Below, piece after piece: positions 50,485 through 59,030 of a DNA stretch of 64,000 nucleotides. This stretch comes from Mycobacterium bourgelatii (GTDB taxonomy: Bacteria > Actinomycetota > Actinomycetes > Mycobacteriales > Mycobacteriaceae). The notes below the pieces were generated by a model that saw only the letters and a program-made list of their open reading frames with translations, ran no database searches and was not told the DNA's origin. The first letter of the stretch is position 1; the number at the start of each line of letters is the position of its first letter. The position numbers were made by a program, and so were the translations under genes. The stretch lies in contig NZ_BLKZ01000001.1 in NCBI RefSeq assembly GCF_010723575.1, positions 3,658,001-3,722,000 of the forward strand, in the 5' to 3' direction.

Positions 50485-51039
50485 ATGCGCACCCTGGTGC
50501 TCGGCGGGATCAGGTCGGGCAAGTCCCGCTGGGCGGAGGAAGCCATTACCACCTCACTGCAGCCGGGCCAGTCGGTCTGCTATCTAGCGCCGGGGCCGCC
50601 GGTTGACGACGATCCCGAGTGGAGTGAACGGGTCGCCAGGCACCGCGGGCGCCGACCCGGGCACTGGTCGACGGTCGAAACGGAAGATGTTGCAGAGCAC
50701 TTGACGCAGTCACCGCAAACCCCGACCCTCGTCGACGATCTGGGCGGCTGGCTGACCGCCACCATGGACCGCCACAATGCCTGGGACGGCGGTTCGGTCG
50801 AGGCTTCCGTCGAAGCGCTGCTCGGCGCCGTCGGTGGGTTCGCGTCCACGCTGGTGCTGGTCAGCCCCGAAGTCGGGTTGACCGTCGTGCCGGCCAGCAA
50901 ATCCGGGCGGCGGTTCGCCGACGAGCTCGGTGACCTCAACCAGCGCGTCGCCGCGTTGTGCGATCAGGTGGTGCTGGTGGTGGCCGGTCAGCCGCTGACG
51001 ATCAAGCCGATCAATCCGACCAGTCCGGCGTCCACATGA
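50485..51039 (+). CDS. cobU: Adenosylcobinamide kinase/guanylyltransferase CobU
   Basis: This 184-residue enzyme phosphorylates adenosylcobinamide and attaches GMP in the nucleotide-loop assembly of vitamin B12. The Walker A GGIRSGKS opens the protein; RVARHRGRRPGHWSTVE and VDDLGGWLT (Walker B-like) follow, and EVGLTVVP and GDLNQRVA match the family. The stop overlaps cobT as ATGA. In M. tuberculosis cobU lies elsewhere, so the compact cobUTS order here is more typical of other bacteria. Confidence 0.93.
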   Translation: MRTLVLGGIRSGKSRWAEEAITTSLQPGQSVCYLAPGPPVDDDPEWSERVARHRGRRPGHWSTVETEDVAEHLTQSPQTPTLVDDLGGWLTATMDRHNAWDGGSVEASVEALLGAVGGFASTLVLVSPEVGLTVVPASKSGRRFADELGDLNQRVAALCDQVVLVVAGQPLTIKPINPTSPAST

Positions 51040-52106
51040 TCGGGTTCGCACCGATATCGCCGCCCGATCCGGCCGCCGCGGCCGCCGCTCGGGCCCGTCA
51101 GGACACCCTGACCAAACCACGCGGCGCTCTGGGCCGTCTCGAGGACCTTTCGGTGTGGGTCGCAGCGTGCCAGGGGCAGTGCCCACCGCGGCAGTTCGAA
51201 CGCGCGCGGGTGGTGGTGTTCGCGGGCGATCACGGTGTCGCGCGGTCCGGGGTATCCGCGTACCCGCCCGAGGTGACCGCGCAGATGGTTGCCAACATCG
51301 ACGCCGGCGGGGCCGCGATCAACGCGCTGGCCGCCGTCGCCGACGCGACGGTACGGATCGCGGACCTGGGCGTCGACTCCGATGAGGTGTCGGAACGGTT
51401 CGGCCCGTACAAGGTGCGCCGCGGCAGCGGCGACATCAGGGTCGAGGACGCGTTGACCGCGGACGAAACCGCCCGCGCGATCGCGAACGGTCAGCAGCTC
51501 GCCGACGAGGAGGTCGACGGCGGCGCCGACCTGCTGATCGCCGGCGACATGGGTATCGGGAACACCACGGCGGCCGCGGTGCTGGTCGCGGCCCTGACAA
51601 ATGCCGAGCCGGTCGCGGTCGTCGGCTATGGCACCGGCATCGACGACGCCGGGTGGTCGCGTAAGACGGCCGCGGTGCGCGACGCCCTGTTCCGCGCGCG
51701 CCCGCTGCTGCCCGACCCGGTCGCGTTGCTGCGCTGCTGCGGCGGCGCGGACCTGGCGGCGATGGCCGGCTTCTGTGCGCAGGCCGCGGTGCGGCGCACC
51801 CCGCTGCTGCTGGACGGCATGGCGGTGACAGCGGCGGCGCTGGTCGCCGAGCGTCTTGCCCCCGGCGCTCGGCAGTGGTGGCAGGCCGGTCACCGGTCGA
51901 CCGAGCCGAGTCACGGGCTGGCGCTGACGGCTTTGGAACTGGACCCGATTCTGGATCTGCGCATGCGGCTCGGTGAGGGCACCGGCGCCGTGGTGGCGCT
52001 CTCGGTCCTGCGTGCGGCGGTGGCGGCGCTGTCGCAGATGGCGACGTTCGAGGAAGCCGGGGTGTCCGATTCGGGGCCTCCCCCGAGCTCCCCAAGCTCC
52101 CCGTGA
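51036..52106 (+). CDS. cobT: Nicotinate-nucleotide--dimethylbenzimidazole phosphoribosyltransferase CobT
   Basis: This 356-residue enzyme activates the lower ligand of B12 as alpha-ribazole phosphate. TKPRGALGRLEDL near the N-terminus, VFAGDHGVARSGVSAYPPEVTAQMV, GDMGIGNTTAAAVL, and the catalytic Glu in the late LRMRLGEGTGAVVAL are family marks. A low-complexity tail SDSGPPPSSPSSP ends it. The ATG overlaps cobU and the stop overlaps cobS. Confidence 0.95.
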   Translation: MIGFAPISPPDPAAAAAARARQDTLTKPRGALGRLEDLSVWVAACQGQCPPRQFERARVVVFAGDHGVARSGVSAYPPEVTAQMVANIDAGGAAINALAAVADATVRIADLGVDSDEVSERFGPYKVRRGSGDIRVEDALTADETARAIANGQQLADEEVDGGADLLIAGDMGIGNTTAAAVLVAALTNAEPVAVVGYGTGIDDAGWSRKTAAVRDALFRARPLLPDPVALLRCCGGADLAAMAGFCAQAAVRRTPLLLDGMAVTAAALVAERLAPGARQWWQAGHRSTEPSHGLALTALELDPILDLRMRLGEGTGAVVALSVLRAAVAALSQMATFEEAGVSDSGPPPSSPSSP

Positions 52107-52834
52107 TCCGTCCGCTGATAGCCGCTTTCGGCTTCGGCACGGTACTGCCCGTGCCGGGCCGCTGGGCGGGGCCGTTGGGACCCGGCGCCATGGCGGCGCT
52201 GCCGGTCGTCGGGGCGGCGCTGGGCGGCCTGGCGGCGGCCGTCACGTGGGGCGGGGCGGTGGCGTTCGGTGCGTCCAGTGTGTTGCCCGGGTTTCTCGCC
52301 GTGGCGGTGCTGCTTGTCGCGACCCGCGGGCTGCACATCGACGGCGTCGCCGACACCGCCGACGGGCTGGGTTGCTACGGGCCGCCGGAGCGCGCGCTGG
52401 CGGTGATGCGCGACGGATCGACCGGGCCGTTCGGGGTGGCGGCCGTCGTGCTGGTCATCACTCTGCAGGGGCTGGCCTTTTCGGCTTTGAGCACGGTCGG
52501 GATCGTGGTGGCCGTCGTGGTAGGACGGGCCACCGCGGTGCTGGCCTGCCGCCGCTCGGTGCCCGCCGCCGACGGCAGCGCGCTGGGCGTACAGGTTGCC
52601 GGGACGCAGCCGTTGGCGGTGGTGGCGGCCTGGCTGGCGGTGCTGCTGGCGGCTTCGGCGTGGGCGGCGCCCGGGTATTGGCCGGGTCCGGTGGCGGTGC
52701 TGGCGGCCGTCGCAGGCGGCGCGGTGTTGGTCGCCCACTGCGTACGGCGCTTCGGCGGCATCACCGGCGACGTGTTGGGTGCGGCGATCGAACTGACGAC
52801 GACGGTAGCCGCGGTAACGCTGGCCGCTTTCTAA
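52103..52834 (+). CDS. cobS: Adenosylcobinamide-GDP ribazoletransferase CobS
   Basis: This 243-residue membrane enzyme joins adenosylcobinamide-GDP to alpha-ribazole, closing B12 synthesis. FGFGTVLPVP opens the chain, then LHIDGVADTADGLGCYGPPERALAVMRDGSTGPFG with the conserved Asp-rich metal site, and about six transmembrane helices. GTG 52103 overlaps the cobT stop (GTGA), which completes a tightly coupled cobUTS operon. Confidence 0.94.
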   Translation: MIRPLIAAFGFGTVLPVPGRWAGPLGPGAMAALPVVGAALGGLAAAVTWGGAVAFGASSVLPGFLAVAVLLVATRGLHIDGVADTADGLGCYGPPERALAVMRDGSTGPFGVAAVVLVITLQGLAFSALSTVGIVVAVVVGRATAVLACRRSVPAADGSALGVQVAGTQPLAVVAAWLAVLLAASAWAAPGYWPGPVAVLAAVAGGAVLVAHCVRRFGGITGDVLGAAIELTTTVAAVTLAAF

Positions 52835-52842
52835 CGCCGAAG

Positions 52843-53949
52843 CTAACCCAGCCGGGACATCCAGCCGTGGGTGTCGGCGAAGGTTCCCCGCTGGATCCCG
52901 GTCAACGTGTCGCGCAGCGCCATCGTCACTTCGCCGGGCTGGCCGTCGGCGATGGTGAACTCGGCGTCGCCGTACTTCACATTCGCCACCGGGGTGATGA
53001 CGGCGGCGGTGCCGCAGGCGAACACCTCGGTGATCTCGCCGGACGCGGCCTTCTTCTGCCACTCGGCGATGTCGATCTTGCGTTCCTCGACGGAGAATCC
53101 CGCGTCGGTGGCCAACTGCAGCAGCGAGTCCCGCGTGATGCCGGGCAGCAGGGAGCCGGACAGCTCCGGGGTCACCAGGCGGGCTGACCCGCCGCTGCCG
53201 AGCACGAAGAACAGGTTCATCCCGCCCATTTCTTCGACGTAGCGGCGCTCGACGCCGTCCAGCCACACCACCTGGTCGCACCCGTGTTCGGCGGCTTGGG
53301 CCTGCGCAAGCAGCGAGGCGGCGTAGTTGCCACCGAACTTGGCCGCGCCGGTGCCGCCCGGGCTGGCCCGGACGTATTCGGTGGAGATCCACACGGTGAC
53401 GGGGTTGATGCCGCCCTTGAAGTACGCGCCCGCGGGCGAACCGATGAGCAGGTAGCGGTACTCCTTGGCCGGCCGCACCCCCAGGCCCGGCTCGGTGGCG
53501 ATGATGAAGGGGCGCAGATACAGCGACTCTTCTCCCCCGGCCTTGGGCACCCATTCCTTGTCGACCGCGACCAATTGGCGCAGCGATTCGATGAACACCT
53601 CGTCGGGCAGTTCGGGCATCGCCAACCGGCGCGCCGACGAGCGCAGCCGCCTGGCATTGGCGTCGGCGCGGAACGAGACGATCGAGCCGTCGGTCCAGCG
53701 ATACGCCTTCAGCCCCTCGAAGACCTCTTGGGCGTAGTGCAGCACGATTGCCGACGGGTCGAGTTCGATCGGCCCGTAGCCGATCACCCGGGCGTTGTGC
53801 CAACCGCGACCTTCCACATAGTCGATCGACACCATGTGGTCGGTGTGGTATTTGCCGAAGCCAGGGTCCTCAAGGATCGCTACACGCTCGGCCTTGGTGG
53901 CCGGGTTTTCTGCGCGTGTAACTGTGAACTCAAGGGACCCGCTGGTCAT
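52843..53949 (-). CDS. ilvE: Branched-chain amino acid aminotransferase IlvE
   Basis: This 368-residue PLP enzyme performs the last step of Ile, Leu and Val synthesis. FHYAQEVFEGLKAYR-like HYAQEVFEGLKAY, LRPFIIATEPGLGVRP, the PLP-Lys region GAAKFGGNYAASL and EVFACGTAAVITPV are present. ATG 53949 gives exactly the M. tuberculosis length; the frame is open further. TAGAAT 7 bases upstream indicates a leaderless mRNA. It converges with cobS, 8 bases apart. Confidence 0.96.
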   Translation of the reverse strand: MTSGSLEFTVTRAENPATKAERVAILEDPGFGKYHTDHMVSIDYVEGRGWHNARVIGYGPIELDPSAIVLHYAQEVFEGLKAYRWTDGSIVSFRADANARRLRSSARRLAMPELPDEVFIESLRQLVAVDKEWVPKAGGEESLYLRPFIIATEPGLGVRPAKEYRYLLIGSPAGAYFKGGINPVTVWISTEYVRASPGGTGAAKFGGNYAASLLAQAQAAEHGCDQVVWLDGVERRYVEEMGGMNLFFVLGSGGSARLVTPELSGSLLPGITRDSLLQLATDAGFSVEERKIDIAEWQKKAASGEITEVFACGTAAVITPVANVKYGDAEFTIADGQPGEVTMALRDTLTGIQRGTFADTHGWMSRLG

Positions 53950-53956
53950 GGCGCTG

Positions 53957-53962
53957 ATTCTA
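53957..53962 (-). promoter_or_regulatory. -10 box of leaderless ilvE
   Basis: On the minus strand TAGAAT ends 7 bases before the ATG at 53949; no ribosome binding site is present. gcvT ends at 54002, so this promoter lies in the short gap between the genes. Confidence 0.65.
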
Positions 53963-54001
53963 TATCGGTGCGCCAACGGTTTTTTGCCACGCGAGCCGCA
54001 C

Positions 54002-55105
54002 CTACCGCGTCTTCGGTTCGACGAACGGTGGGCGCACCACTTCGCAGTCGACCGCGCGACCGCGTACGTCGACGGTAATTTGCTGGCCATCCTGGATTTC
54101 GGCGGCCGTATCGATCAATGCCAGCGCGATGCCACGTTGCAGCGTCGGTGAGAACGTGCCCGAGGTGGTGACCCCGACCGGCGTCCCGTCGTCGAGCACC
54201 GTCAGCCCCGCGCGCAACACGCCTCGACCGACCATCTTCAAACCGCGCAACAGCCGCTTGGGCCCGCGCTCCTTCTCGGCCAGCAGCGCGTCCCGGCCGA
54301 AGAACGCTTCCTTCTTCCAGCCGATCGCCCAGCCGCAACGCGCTTGCAGCGGCGAGATTTCCAGCGAAAGTTCGTGCCCGTGCAGCGGATAACCCATCTC
54401 GGTGCGAAGCGTGTCGCGCGCACCGAGCCCCGCGGGCTCGCCGCCCGCCTCGGTCACCGCCGTCACCAGCGCGTCGAACACCACCCCCGCCGAATCCCAC
54501 GGCGGCAACAGCTCGTACCCATGTTCGCCGGTGTACCCGGTGCGGCAAACCCGCACTGGCACACCCGAATACGAGGCATCGGCGTAGCCCATGTAGTCCA
54601 TCTCGGTCGGCAGCCCCAGTGCGGCCAGCACCTCGGTCGACCGCGGCCCCTGCACCGCAAGCACCGCATAGGACCGGTGCAGATCGGTGATCGTCAGACC
54701 CTCCGGCGCGGCCTCCTGCAGCGCCGCGACCACGGCGCCGGTGTTGGCGGCGTTGGGTACCAGAAAGATCTCGTCATCGCTGACGTAGTAGGCGATGAGG
54801 TCGTCGATGGTGCCACCGGATTCGTTGCAGCACAACGTGTATTGAGCTTTTCCGGGCCCGATGCGGCGCAGGTCGTTGGTCAGCGCGGAGTTGACGAACT
54901 CCGCCGCTCCGGGTCCGCTGACCAGCGCTTTGCCCAGGTGGCTGACGTCGAACAAGCCGACGGCATTGCGGGTGGCGTTGTGTTCGCTGACGGTCCCGGC
55001 ATACGACACCGGCATCGACCAGCCGCCGAATTCGGCGAAACTTGCCCCCAATTCGCGGTGACGGTCTGCCAAAGGTCCTTGCAACAAATCCGGTGCATCG
55101 GTCAC
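54002..55105 (-). CDS. gcvT: Aminomethyltransferase GcvT (glycine cleavage T protein)
   Basis: This 367-residue folate-dependent enzyme takes the aminomethyl group from the H protein in glycine cleavage. FAEFGGWSMPVSYAGTVSEHNATRNAVGLFDVSHLG, RTGYTGEHGYEL, GLGARDTLRTEMGYPLHGHEL and VTSGTFSPTLQRGIALALI are the family blocks. The GTG at 55105 follows TAGGGT by 8 bases (leaderless). It lies divergent from the adenylyl cyclase gene. Confidence 0.95.
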   Translation of the reverse strand: MTDAPDLLQGPLADRHRELGASFAEFGGWSMPVSYAGTVSEHNATRNAVGLFDVSHLGKALVSGPGAAEFVNSALTNDLRRIGPGKAQYTLCCNESGGTIDDLIAYYVSDDEIFLVPNAANTGAVVAALQEAAPEGLTITDLHRSYAVLAVQGPRSTEVLAALGLPTEMDYMGYADASYSGVPVRVCRTGYTGEHGYELLPPWDSAGVVFDALVTAVTEAGGEPAGLGARDTLRTEMGYPLHGHELSLEISPLQARCGWAIGWKKEAFFGRDALLAEKERGPKRLLRGLKMVGRGVLRAGLTVLDDGTPVGVTTSGTFSPTLQRGIALALIDTAAEIQDGQQITVDVRGRAVDCEVVRPPFVEPKTR

Positions 55106-55113
55106 GGCGTCTC

Positions 55114-55119
55114 ACCCTA
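55114..55119 (-). promoter_or_regulatory. -10 box of leaderless gcvT
   Basis: On the minus strand TAGGGT ends 8 bases before the GTG at 55105. The opposing cyclase start at 55150 is only 45 bases away, with its own possible -10 (CAGACT at 55137-55142), so the two promoters share this gap. Confidence 0.55.
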
Positions 55120-55149
55120 GTGCGGAGCGTTGCTGGCAGACTTGGGCAG

Positions 55150-56265
55150 GTGGCGGGTTCGTTGGATTTCGAGGCGCTGGAAGCGGCGGGAATCGCCAAT
55201 CCGCGCGAACGCGCCGACCTGATCAAGTATCTGGACGACCTCGGGTTCACCATCGAGGAGATGGCGGAAGCCGAGCAGCGCGGCCGGCTCTTCGGGCTTG
55301 CGGGAGACGTCCTGCAATGGTCGGGCCGCCCGATCTACACGCTGGCCGACGCGGCCGAGAAGCTGGGCCTGTCCACCGACGAGGTGGCGCACGCGTGGGC
55401 GCTGCTCGGCCTCACCGTCGCCGGTTCCGACGTTCCCGCCCTGAGCCAGGCCGACATCGACGGTTTGGCGACTTGGGTCGCGCTGACGACGGTGGTCGGC
55501 GAGGACGGCGCGAACGGCCTACTTCGGGTGCTCGGCGCTGCCATGTCGCGGCTCGCGGAGGCCGAGTCGACGATGATCCGCGCCGGCATGCCCGATATCC
55601 AGATGACCCACACCAACGACGAGCTCGCCACCGCGCAGGCCTACCGCGCGGTCGCCGAGTTCGTTCCCCGCCTCGGGGCGTTGATCGATGTCGTCCATCG
55701 CCACCATCTGGCCAGTGCGCGAACCCACTTCGAGGGCGTCATCCGGGACACGTCGGCAAGCGTGGTCTGTGGCATCGGGTTCGCCGATCTGTCCGGCTTC
55801 ACCTTGTTGACCCAGTCCCTTTCGCCGACGGAGCTGCAGATGCTGCTCAACGAGTTCGGCGCCACCGTCTCCGACGTGGTGCACGCCGACGGCGGCCGGG
55901 TGGTCAAGTTCATCGGCGACGCGGTGATGTGGGTGAGTTCGTCGGCGGACCGGCTGGCGAAGGCCGGGGTCGATCTGGTCAACCACCCCAGGGCCCGCGA
56001 GGAGGGGCTGCAGGTCCGGGCCGGGCTTGCCTACGGCACCGCGCTGGCCATCAACGGCGACTACTTCGGCAATCCGGTCAACCTGGCGGCACGCCTGGTG
56101 GCGGTCGCCGAACCCGAGCAGGTCCTCATCGATGCTGCGCTGCAGGCCCAATTGCCGGACTGGCCCGCCGTCGTCCAGAGCCCACTGACGCTCAAGGGGT
56201 TTGACGCCCCGGTGACGGCTTTCAGGCTGTTGGGTCCGCCGCCGGAGACGACGCTGCCGAGCTAA
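55150..56265 (+). CDS. Class III adenylyl cyclase (Rv2212 type)
   Basis: This 371-residue cytosolic cyclase makes cAMP. The N-terminal half (about 1-190) is a helical regulatory domain; in the M. tuberculosis homologue fatty acids bind it and acidic pH shifts activity. The C-terminal catalytic domain shows FADLSGFTLLTQSL (first metal Asp), FIGDAVMWVSS (second metal Asp), and GLAYGTALAINGDYFGNPVNLAARLVAVAEP with the transition-state Asn and Arg. GTG 55150 gives the family N-terminus and follows CAGACT by 7 bases. Confidence 0.93.
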   Translation: MAGSLDFEALEAAGIANPRERADLIKYLDDLGFTIEEMAEAEQRGRLFGLAGDVLQWSGRPIYTLADAAEKLGLSTDEVAHAWALLGLTVAGSDVPALSQADIDGLATWVALTTVVGEDGANGLLRVLGAAMSRLAEAESTMIRAGMPDIQMTHTNDELATAQAYRAVAEFVPRLGALIDVVHRHHLASARTHFEGVIRDTSASVVCGIGFADLSGFTLLTQSLSPTELQMLLNEFGATVSDVVHADGGRVVKFIGDAVMWVSSSADRLAKAGVDLVNHPRAREEGLQVRAGLAYGTALAINGDYFGNPVNLAARLVAVAEPEQVLIDAALQAQLPDWPAVVQSPLTLKGFDAPVTAFRLLGPPPETTLPS

Positions 56266-56281
56266 ACGGCGCCCACGTGAT

Positions 56282-56287
56282 TAGGGT
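56282..56287 (+). promoter_or_regulatory. -10 box of leaderless pepB
   Basis: TAGGGT ends 8 bases before the GTG at 56296 but only 2 bases before the ATG at 56290. RNA would start after that ATG, so GTG 56296 is the likely start codon. Confidence 0.6.
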
Positions 56288-56295
56288 GAATGGCC

Positions 56296-57864
56296 GTGAC
56301 CACAACCGAACTTGGCTACCAGCCGCCCACCGTGACCGTTGCCACCTCGTTGCCCAAACGCGGCGCGGGTGCTGCGGTGCTGCTCGTGCCCGTCGTCTCG
56401 ACCGGCGATGACGATCGTCCGGGGGCGGTGGTCGCCGCGGCCGAATCCCTGCTGCCCGCTGAGGCCATCGACGAGATCCAGGCGGGGCTGCGCGCGTTGG
56501 AGGCCACCGGCGGCAGCGAGCAGGTCCACCGACTGGTGGTGTCGTCGCTGCCCGTGGCCAGCGTGCTGACCATCGGCCTGGGGAAATCGCGCCCGGAATG
56601 GTCGTCCGACACCGTTCGTCGCGCAGCCGGCGTGGCGGCGCGGTCGCTGAACAGCGCACAAGCCGTCATCACGACGTTGTCGGCGCTGCCGGGCGAGGGC
56701 GTCGTCGCCGCCGCGGTCGAGGGTCTGATCCTGGGCGGCTACCGGTTCAGCGCCTTCCGCAGCGCCAAGACCGCGCCGAAAGACCCCGGTCTGCGCAAGA
56801 TCACCCTGCTGGCGTCGGGCTCGGACGCTTCGAGCGTCAAGGAAGCCAAGAACCAGAGCGCCCACGGCGCCGCCGTCGCCGCGGCCGTCGCGACCGCGCG
56901 CGACTTCGTCAACACTCCCCCGAGTCACCTGTTTCCCGCCGAATTCGCCAAGCGCGCACAGGCTTTGGGCGCATCGGTGGGCCTCGAGGTCGAGGTGCTC
57001 GACGAGAAGGCACTCAAGAAGGCCGGCTACGGCGGGGTGATCGGTGTGGGTCAGGGGTCCTCGCGCCCGCCCCGACTGGTCCGGTTGACCCATCGCGGTT
57101 CCCGGCTGGCGAAGAACCCGAAGCAGGCCAAGAAGGTGGCGCTGGTCGGCAAGGGCGTCACCTTCGACACCGGCGGCATCTCGATCAAGCCCGCGGCGTC
57201 GATGCATCACATGACCTCTGACATGGGCGGCGCGGCCGCGGTCATCGCCACCGTGACGCTGGCCGCGCAACTCGGGTTGCCGATCGACGTGATCGCGACG
57301 GTCCCCATGGCCGAGAACATGCCGTCGGCAACCGCGCAGCGGCCCGGCGACGTGCTGACCCAGTACGGCGGAATCACGGTCGAGGTGCAGAACACCGATG
57401 CGGAAGGCCGGCTGATTCTGGCCGACGCCATCGTGCGGGCGTGCGAAGACAAGCCGGACTACCTCATCGAGACATCGACACTCACCGGCGCACAGACGGT
57501 GGCACTGGGCGCGCGGATCCCCGGAGTGATGGGCAGCGACGAGTTCCGCGACCGGGTCGCCGCGATCTCCCAGCGGGTGGGCGAAAACGGCTGGCCGATG
57601 CCGCTGCCGGACGAGCTCAAGGACGACCTGAAGTCGACCGTGGCCGACCTGTCCAACATCAGCGGCCAACGCTTCGCGGGCATGCTGGTGGCCGGGGTTT
57701 TCCTGCGGGAATTCGTCGCCGAGGGCGTCAGCTGGGCGCACATCGATGTCGCCGGTCCCGCTTACAACACCGGCGGCCCGTGGGGCTACTCCCCGAAGGG
57801 GGGCACCGGCGTGCCGACCCGCACCATGTTCGCGGTGCTCGAGGACATCGCCGCCAACGGTTGA
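56296..57864 (+). CDS. pepB: Leucyl aminopeptidase PepB (M17)
   Basis: This 522-residue two-metal cytosolic aminopeptidase removes N-terminal residues. NTPPSHLFP opens the catalytic half; GKGVTFDTGGISIKP (metal-binding Lys and Asp), MTSDMGGAAAV, and NTDAEGRLILADAI (the M17 signature) are intact. GTG 56296 is preferred over ATG 56290 because of the -10 box at 56282 and because it gives MTTTELGYQPP, as in the family. Confidence 0.95.
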   Translation: MTTTELGYQPPTVTVATSLPKRGAGAAVLLVPVVSTGDDDRPGAVVAAAESLLPAEAIDEIQAGLRALEATGGSEQVHRLVVSSLPVASVLTIGLGKSRPEWSSDTVRRAAGVAARSLNSAQAVITTLSALPGEGVVAAAVEGLILGGYRFSAFRSAKTAPKDPGLRKITLLASGSDASSVKEAKNQSAHGAAVAAAVATARDFVNTPPSHLFPAEFAKRAQALGASVGLEVEVLDEKALKKAGYGGVIGVGQGSSRPPRLVRLTHRGSRLAKNPKQAKKVALVGKGVTFDTGGISIKPAASMHHMTSDMGGAAAVIATVTLAAQLGLPIDVIATVPMAENMPSATAQRPGDVLTQYGGITVEVQNTDAEGRLILADAIVRACEDKPDYLIETSTLTGAQTVALGARIPGVMGSDEFRDRVAAISQRVGENGWPMPLPDELKDDLKSTVADLSNISGQRFAGMLVAGVFLREFVAEGVSWAHIDVAGPAYNTGGPWGYSPKGGTGVPTRTMFAVLEDIAANG

Positions 57865-57874
57865 GCCGGTCGAA

Positions 57875-58342
57875 CTAGTCGACTTCGCTCGGCTTGTGGC
57901 GGTCGGCGAGGGCGCCCAGGCGCCAGAGGCACTCGCGGTTTCGAGGGTAGACGGCAAGCAAAGCCAACTGGTCCGGCACCAACTTGCTGGGTCCGCCGAT
58001 CGGCACCTCGATCATCTCGATACGGCACCCGCCCTGCGGGGTATCGCTGAGCAGCAATGTGATTCGGGCGGACCCGAAGAGTCCGACGCGTGCCCGCAGC
58101 ACGAGTTCTTCACCCGGCGTGCAGCTCAAAACCTCGGTCTTGTCATTGATCACCAGGGGCCAGACGCCGACGGAGTGTCGAATCTCGGACCCCGGCTCGG
58201 GCCAGGTCGGGTCGACGGCGCGAGTCCGGCTATTCCCGACCACCCATTGCGCGTACGTCCAGCCATCGGCCATCACATCCCAGACGGCTTGGCGGGACGC
58301 CTCCACCTCTCGAACCGTGCCCAGTTGTTCCGTCAAAGTCAT
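57875..58342 (-). CDS. SRPBCC-family protein (inserted gene)
   Basis: This 155-residue protein has the SRPBCC pattern: REVEASRQAVWDVMADGWTYAQWVVGNSRTR, a central strand block (HSVGVWPLVINDKTEVLSC) and a C-terminal helix (LAVYPRNRECLWRLGALADRH). It resembles polyketide cyclase/dehydrase-type proteins; the ligand is unknown. ATG 58342 has a GGGAGG site. It converges with pepB, 10 bases apart, and is not at this place in M. tuberculosis. Confidence 0.82.
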   Translation of the reverse strand: MTLTEQLGTVREVEASRQAVWDVMADGWTYAQWVVGNSRTRAVDPTWPEPGSEIRHSVGVWPLVINDKTEVLSCTPGEELVLRARVGLFGSARITLLLSDTPQGGCRIEMIEVPIGGPSKLVPDQLALLAVYPRNRECLWRLGALADRHKPSEVD

Positions 58343-58523
58343 CGAAGCCTCCCTATCGCGACGGCGTGATCCGCGAGGGGTACCCAGCCTCGCGGAAAAT
58401 AGACGCGAAGTAGCGCAAAGACACCGACTGTGACGATCGTCGCTGGCAAACATGGCGTGGTTTAGCCGCCGCACCGGGTGGCAATTAAACAGGCGACATA
58501 TACCTTTCGGGAAAGGCCTGATC

Positions 58524-58868
58524 GTGACTGTTCGACGGTTGATCATCGCGGTAAGCGCCGTGCTTTTGCTGGCCGGCGTCATTGGGTTACTGGTGCCGGT
58601 GTCGGTGCCGAACAGCAACGGCGGATCGGTGAGTTGCGGTAATGGGATAGCTGCAGATCTCTCGAGCGCCCGTGCCGCAAACGACAAGAACGGGGCCAAC
58701 ATTCCCATTCTCAACGAGATACTTCCGAACACCGACTTCGTGGCCGAATGCGAGTCCGCGCTGTCGAGCAGGCGTACGTGGACCATTCCGCTTGTGGTGA
58801 TCGGCCTGGTCGGCGTCGCCGGTGCTGTCCTGGTACGGCGAACCGAGGGCGCAAAGGCCGGCGTCTAG
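58524..58868 (+). CDS. Small two-helix membrane protein (inserted gene)
   Basis: I do not recognise a function. The 114-residue protein has an N-terminal transmembrane helix (about 5-26), an extracytoplasmic loop with two Cys (SCGNG and AECES) that may form a disulphide, and a second helix (about 85-105), with a basic end. GTG 58524 follows a GGGAAAGG-like site by about 8 bases; the open frame reaches 58452. A 32-base palindrome follows the stop. Confidence 0.7.
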   Translation: MTVRRLIIAVSAVLLLAGVIGLLVPVSVPNSNGGSVSCGNGIAADLSSARAANDKNGANIPILNEILPNTDFVAECESALSSRRTWTIPLVVIGLVGVAGAVLVRRTEGAKAGV

Positions 58869-58880
58869 CGGCACGAGCTT

Positions 58881-58912
58881 GGCGAGCCGGGCGCAGCTGC
58901 GCCCGGCTCGCC
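58881..58912. terminator. Perfect 32-base palindrome after the small membrane gene
   Basis: The two 16-base halves, meeting at GCAGCTGC, are exact inverted copies with no loop. It begins 12 bases after the stop at 58868 and has no T run, so it may terminate or stabilise transcripts from either side of this convergent gap. Confidence 0.7.
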
Positions 58913-58926
58913 GACTCGTCCCGGCT

Positions 58927-58990
58927 CGCCGAACGTGAGGGGTAACGCCCGCCGACCGCGAGGTCGGGTACATGGGGCACACACTCGGCG
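58927..58990. repeat. Intergenic repeat element, copy C1
   Basis: It starts CGCCGAACGTGAGGGGTAAC and ends CACACACTCGGCG. Its ends match copies B1 and B2, and its middle (GCGAGGTCGGGTAC) matches copy C2. It lies between the convergent small membrane gene and ephD. Confidence 0.82.
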
Positions 58991-59030
58991 CGGCTAAGGG
59001 AGGGGCCAAACTCCTGCACCCGGCGGCGGC

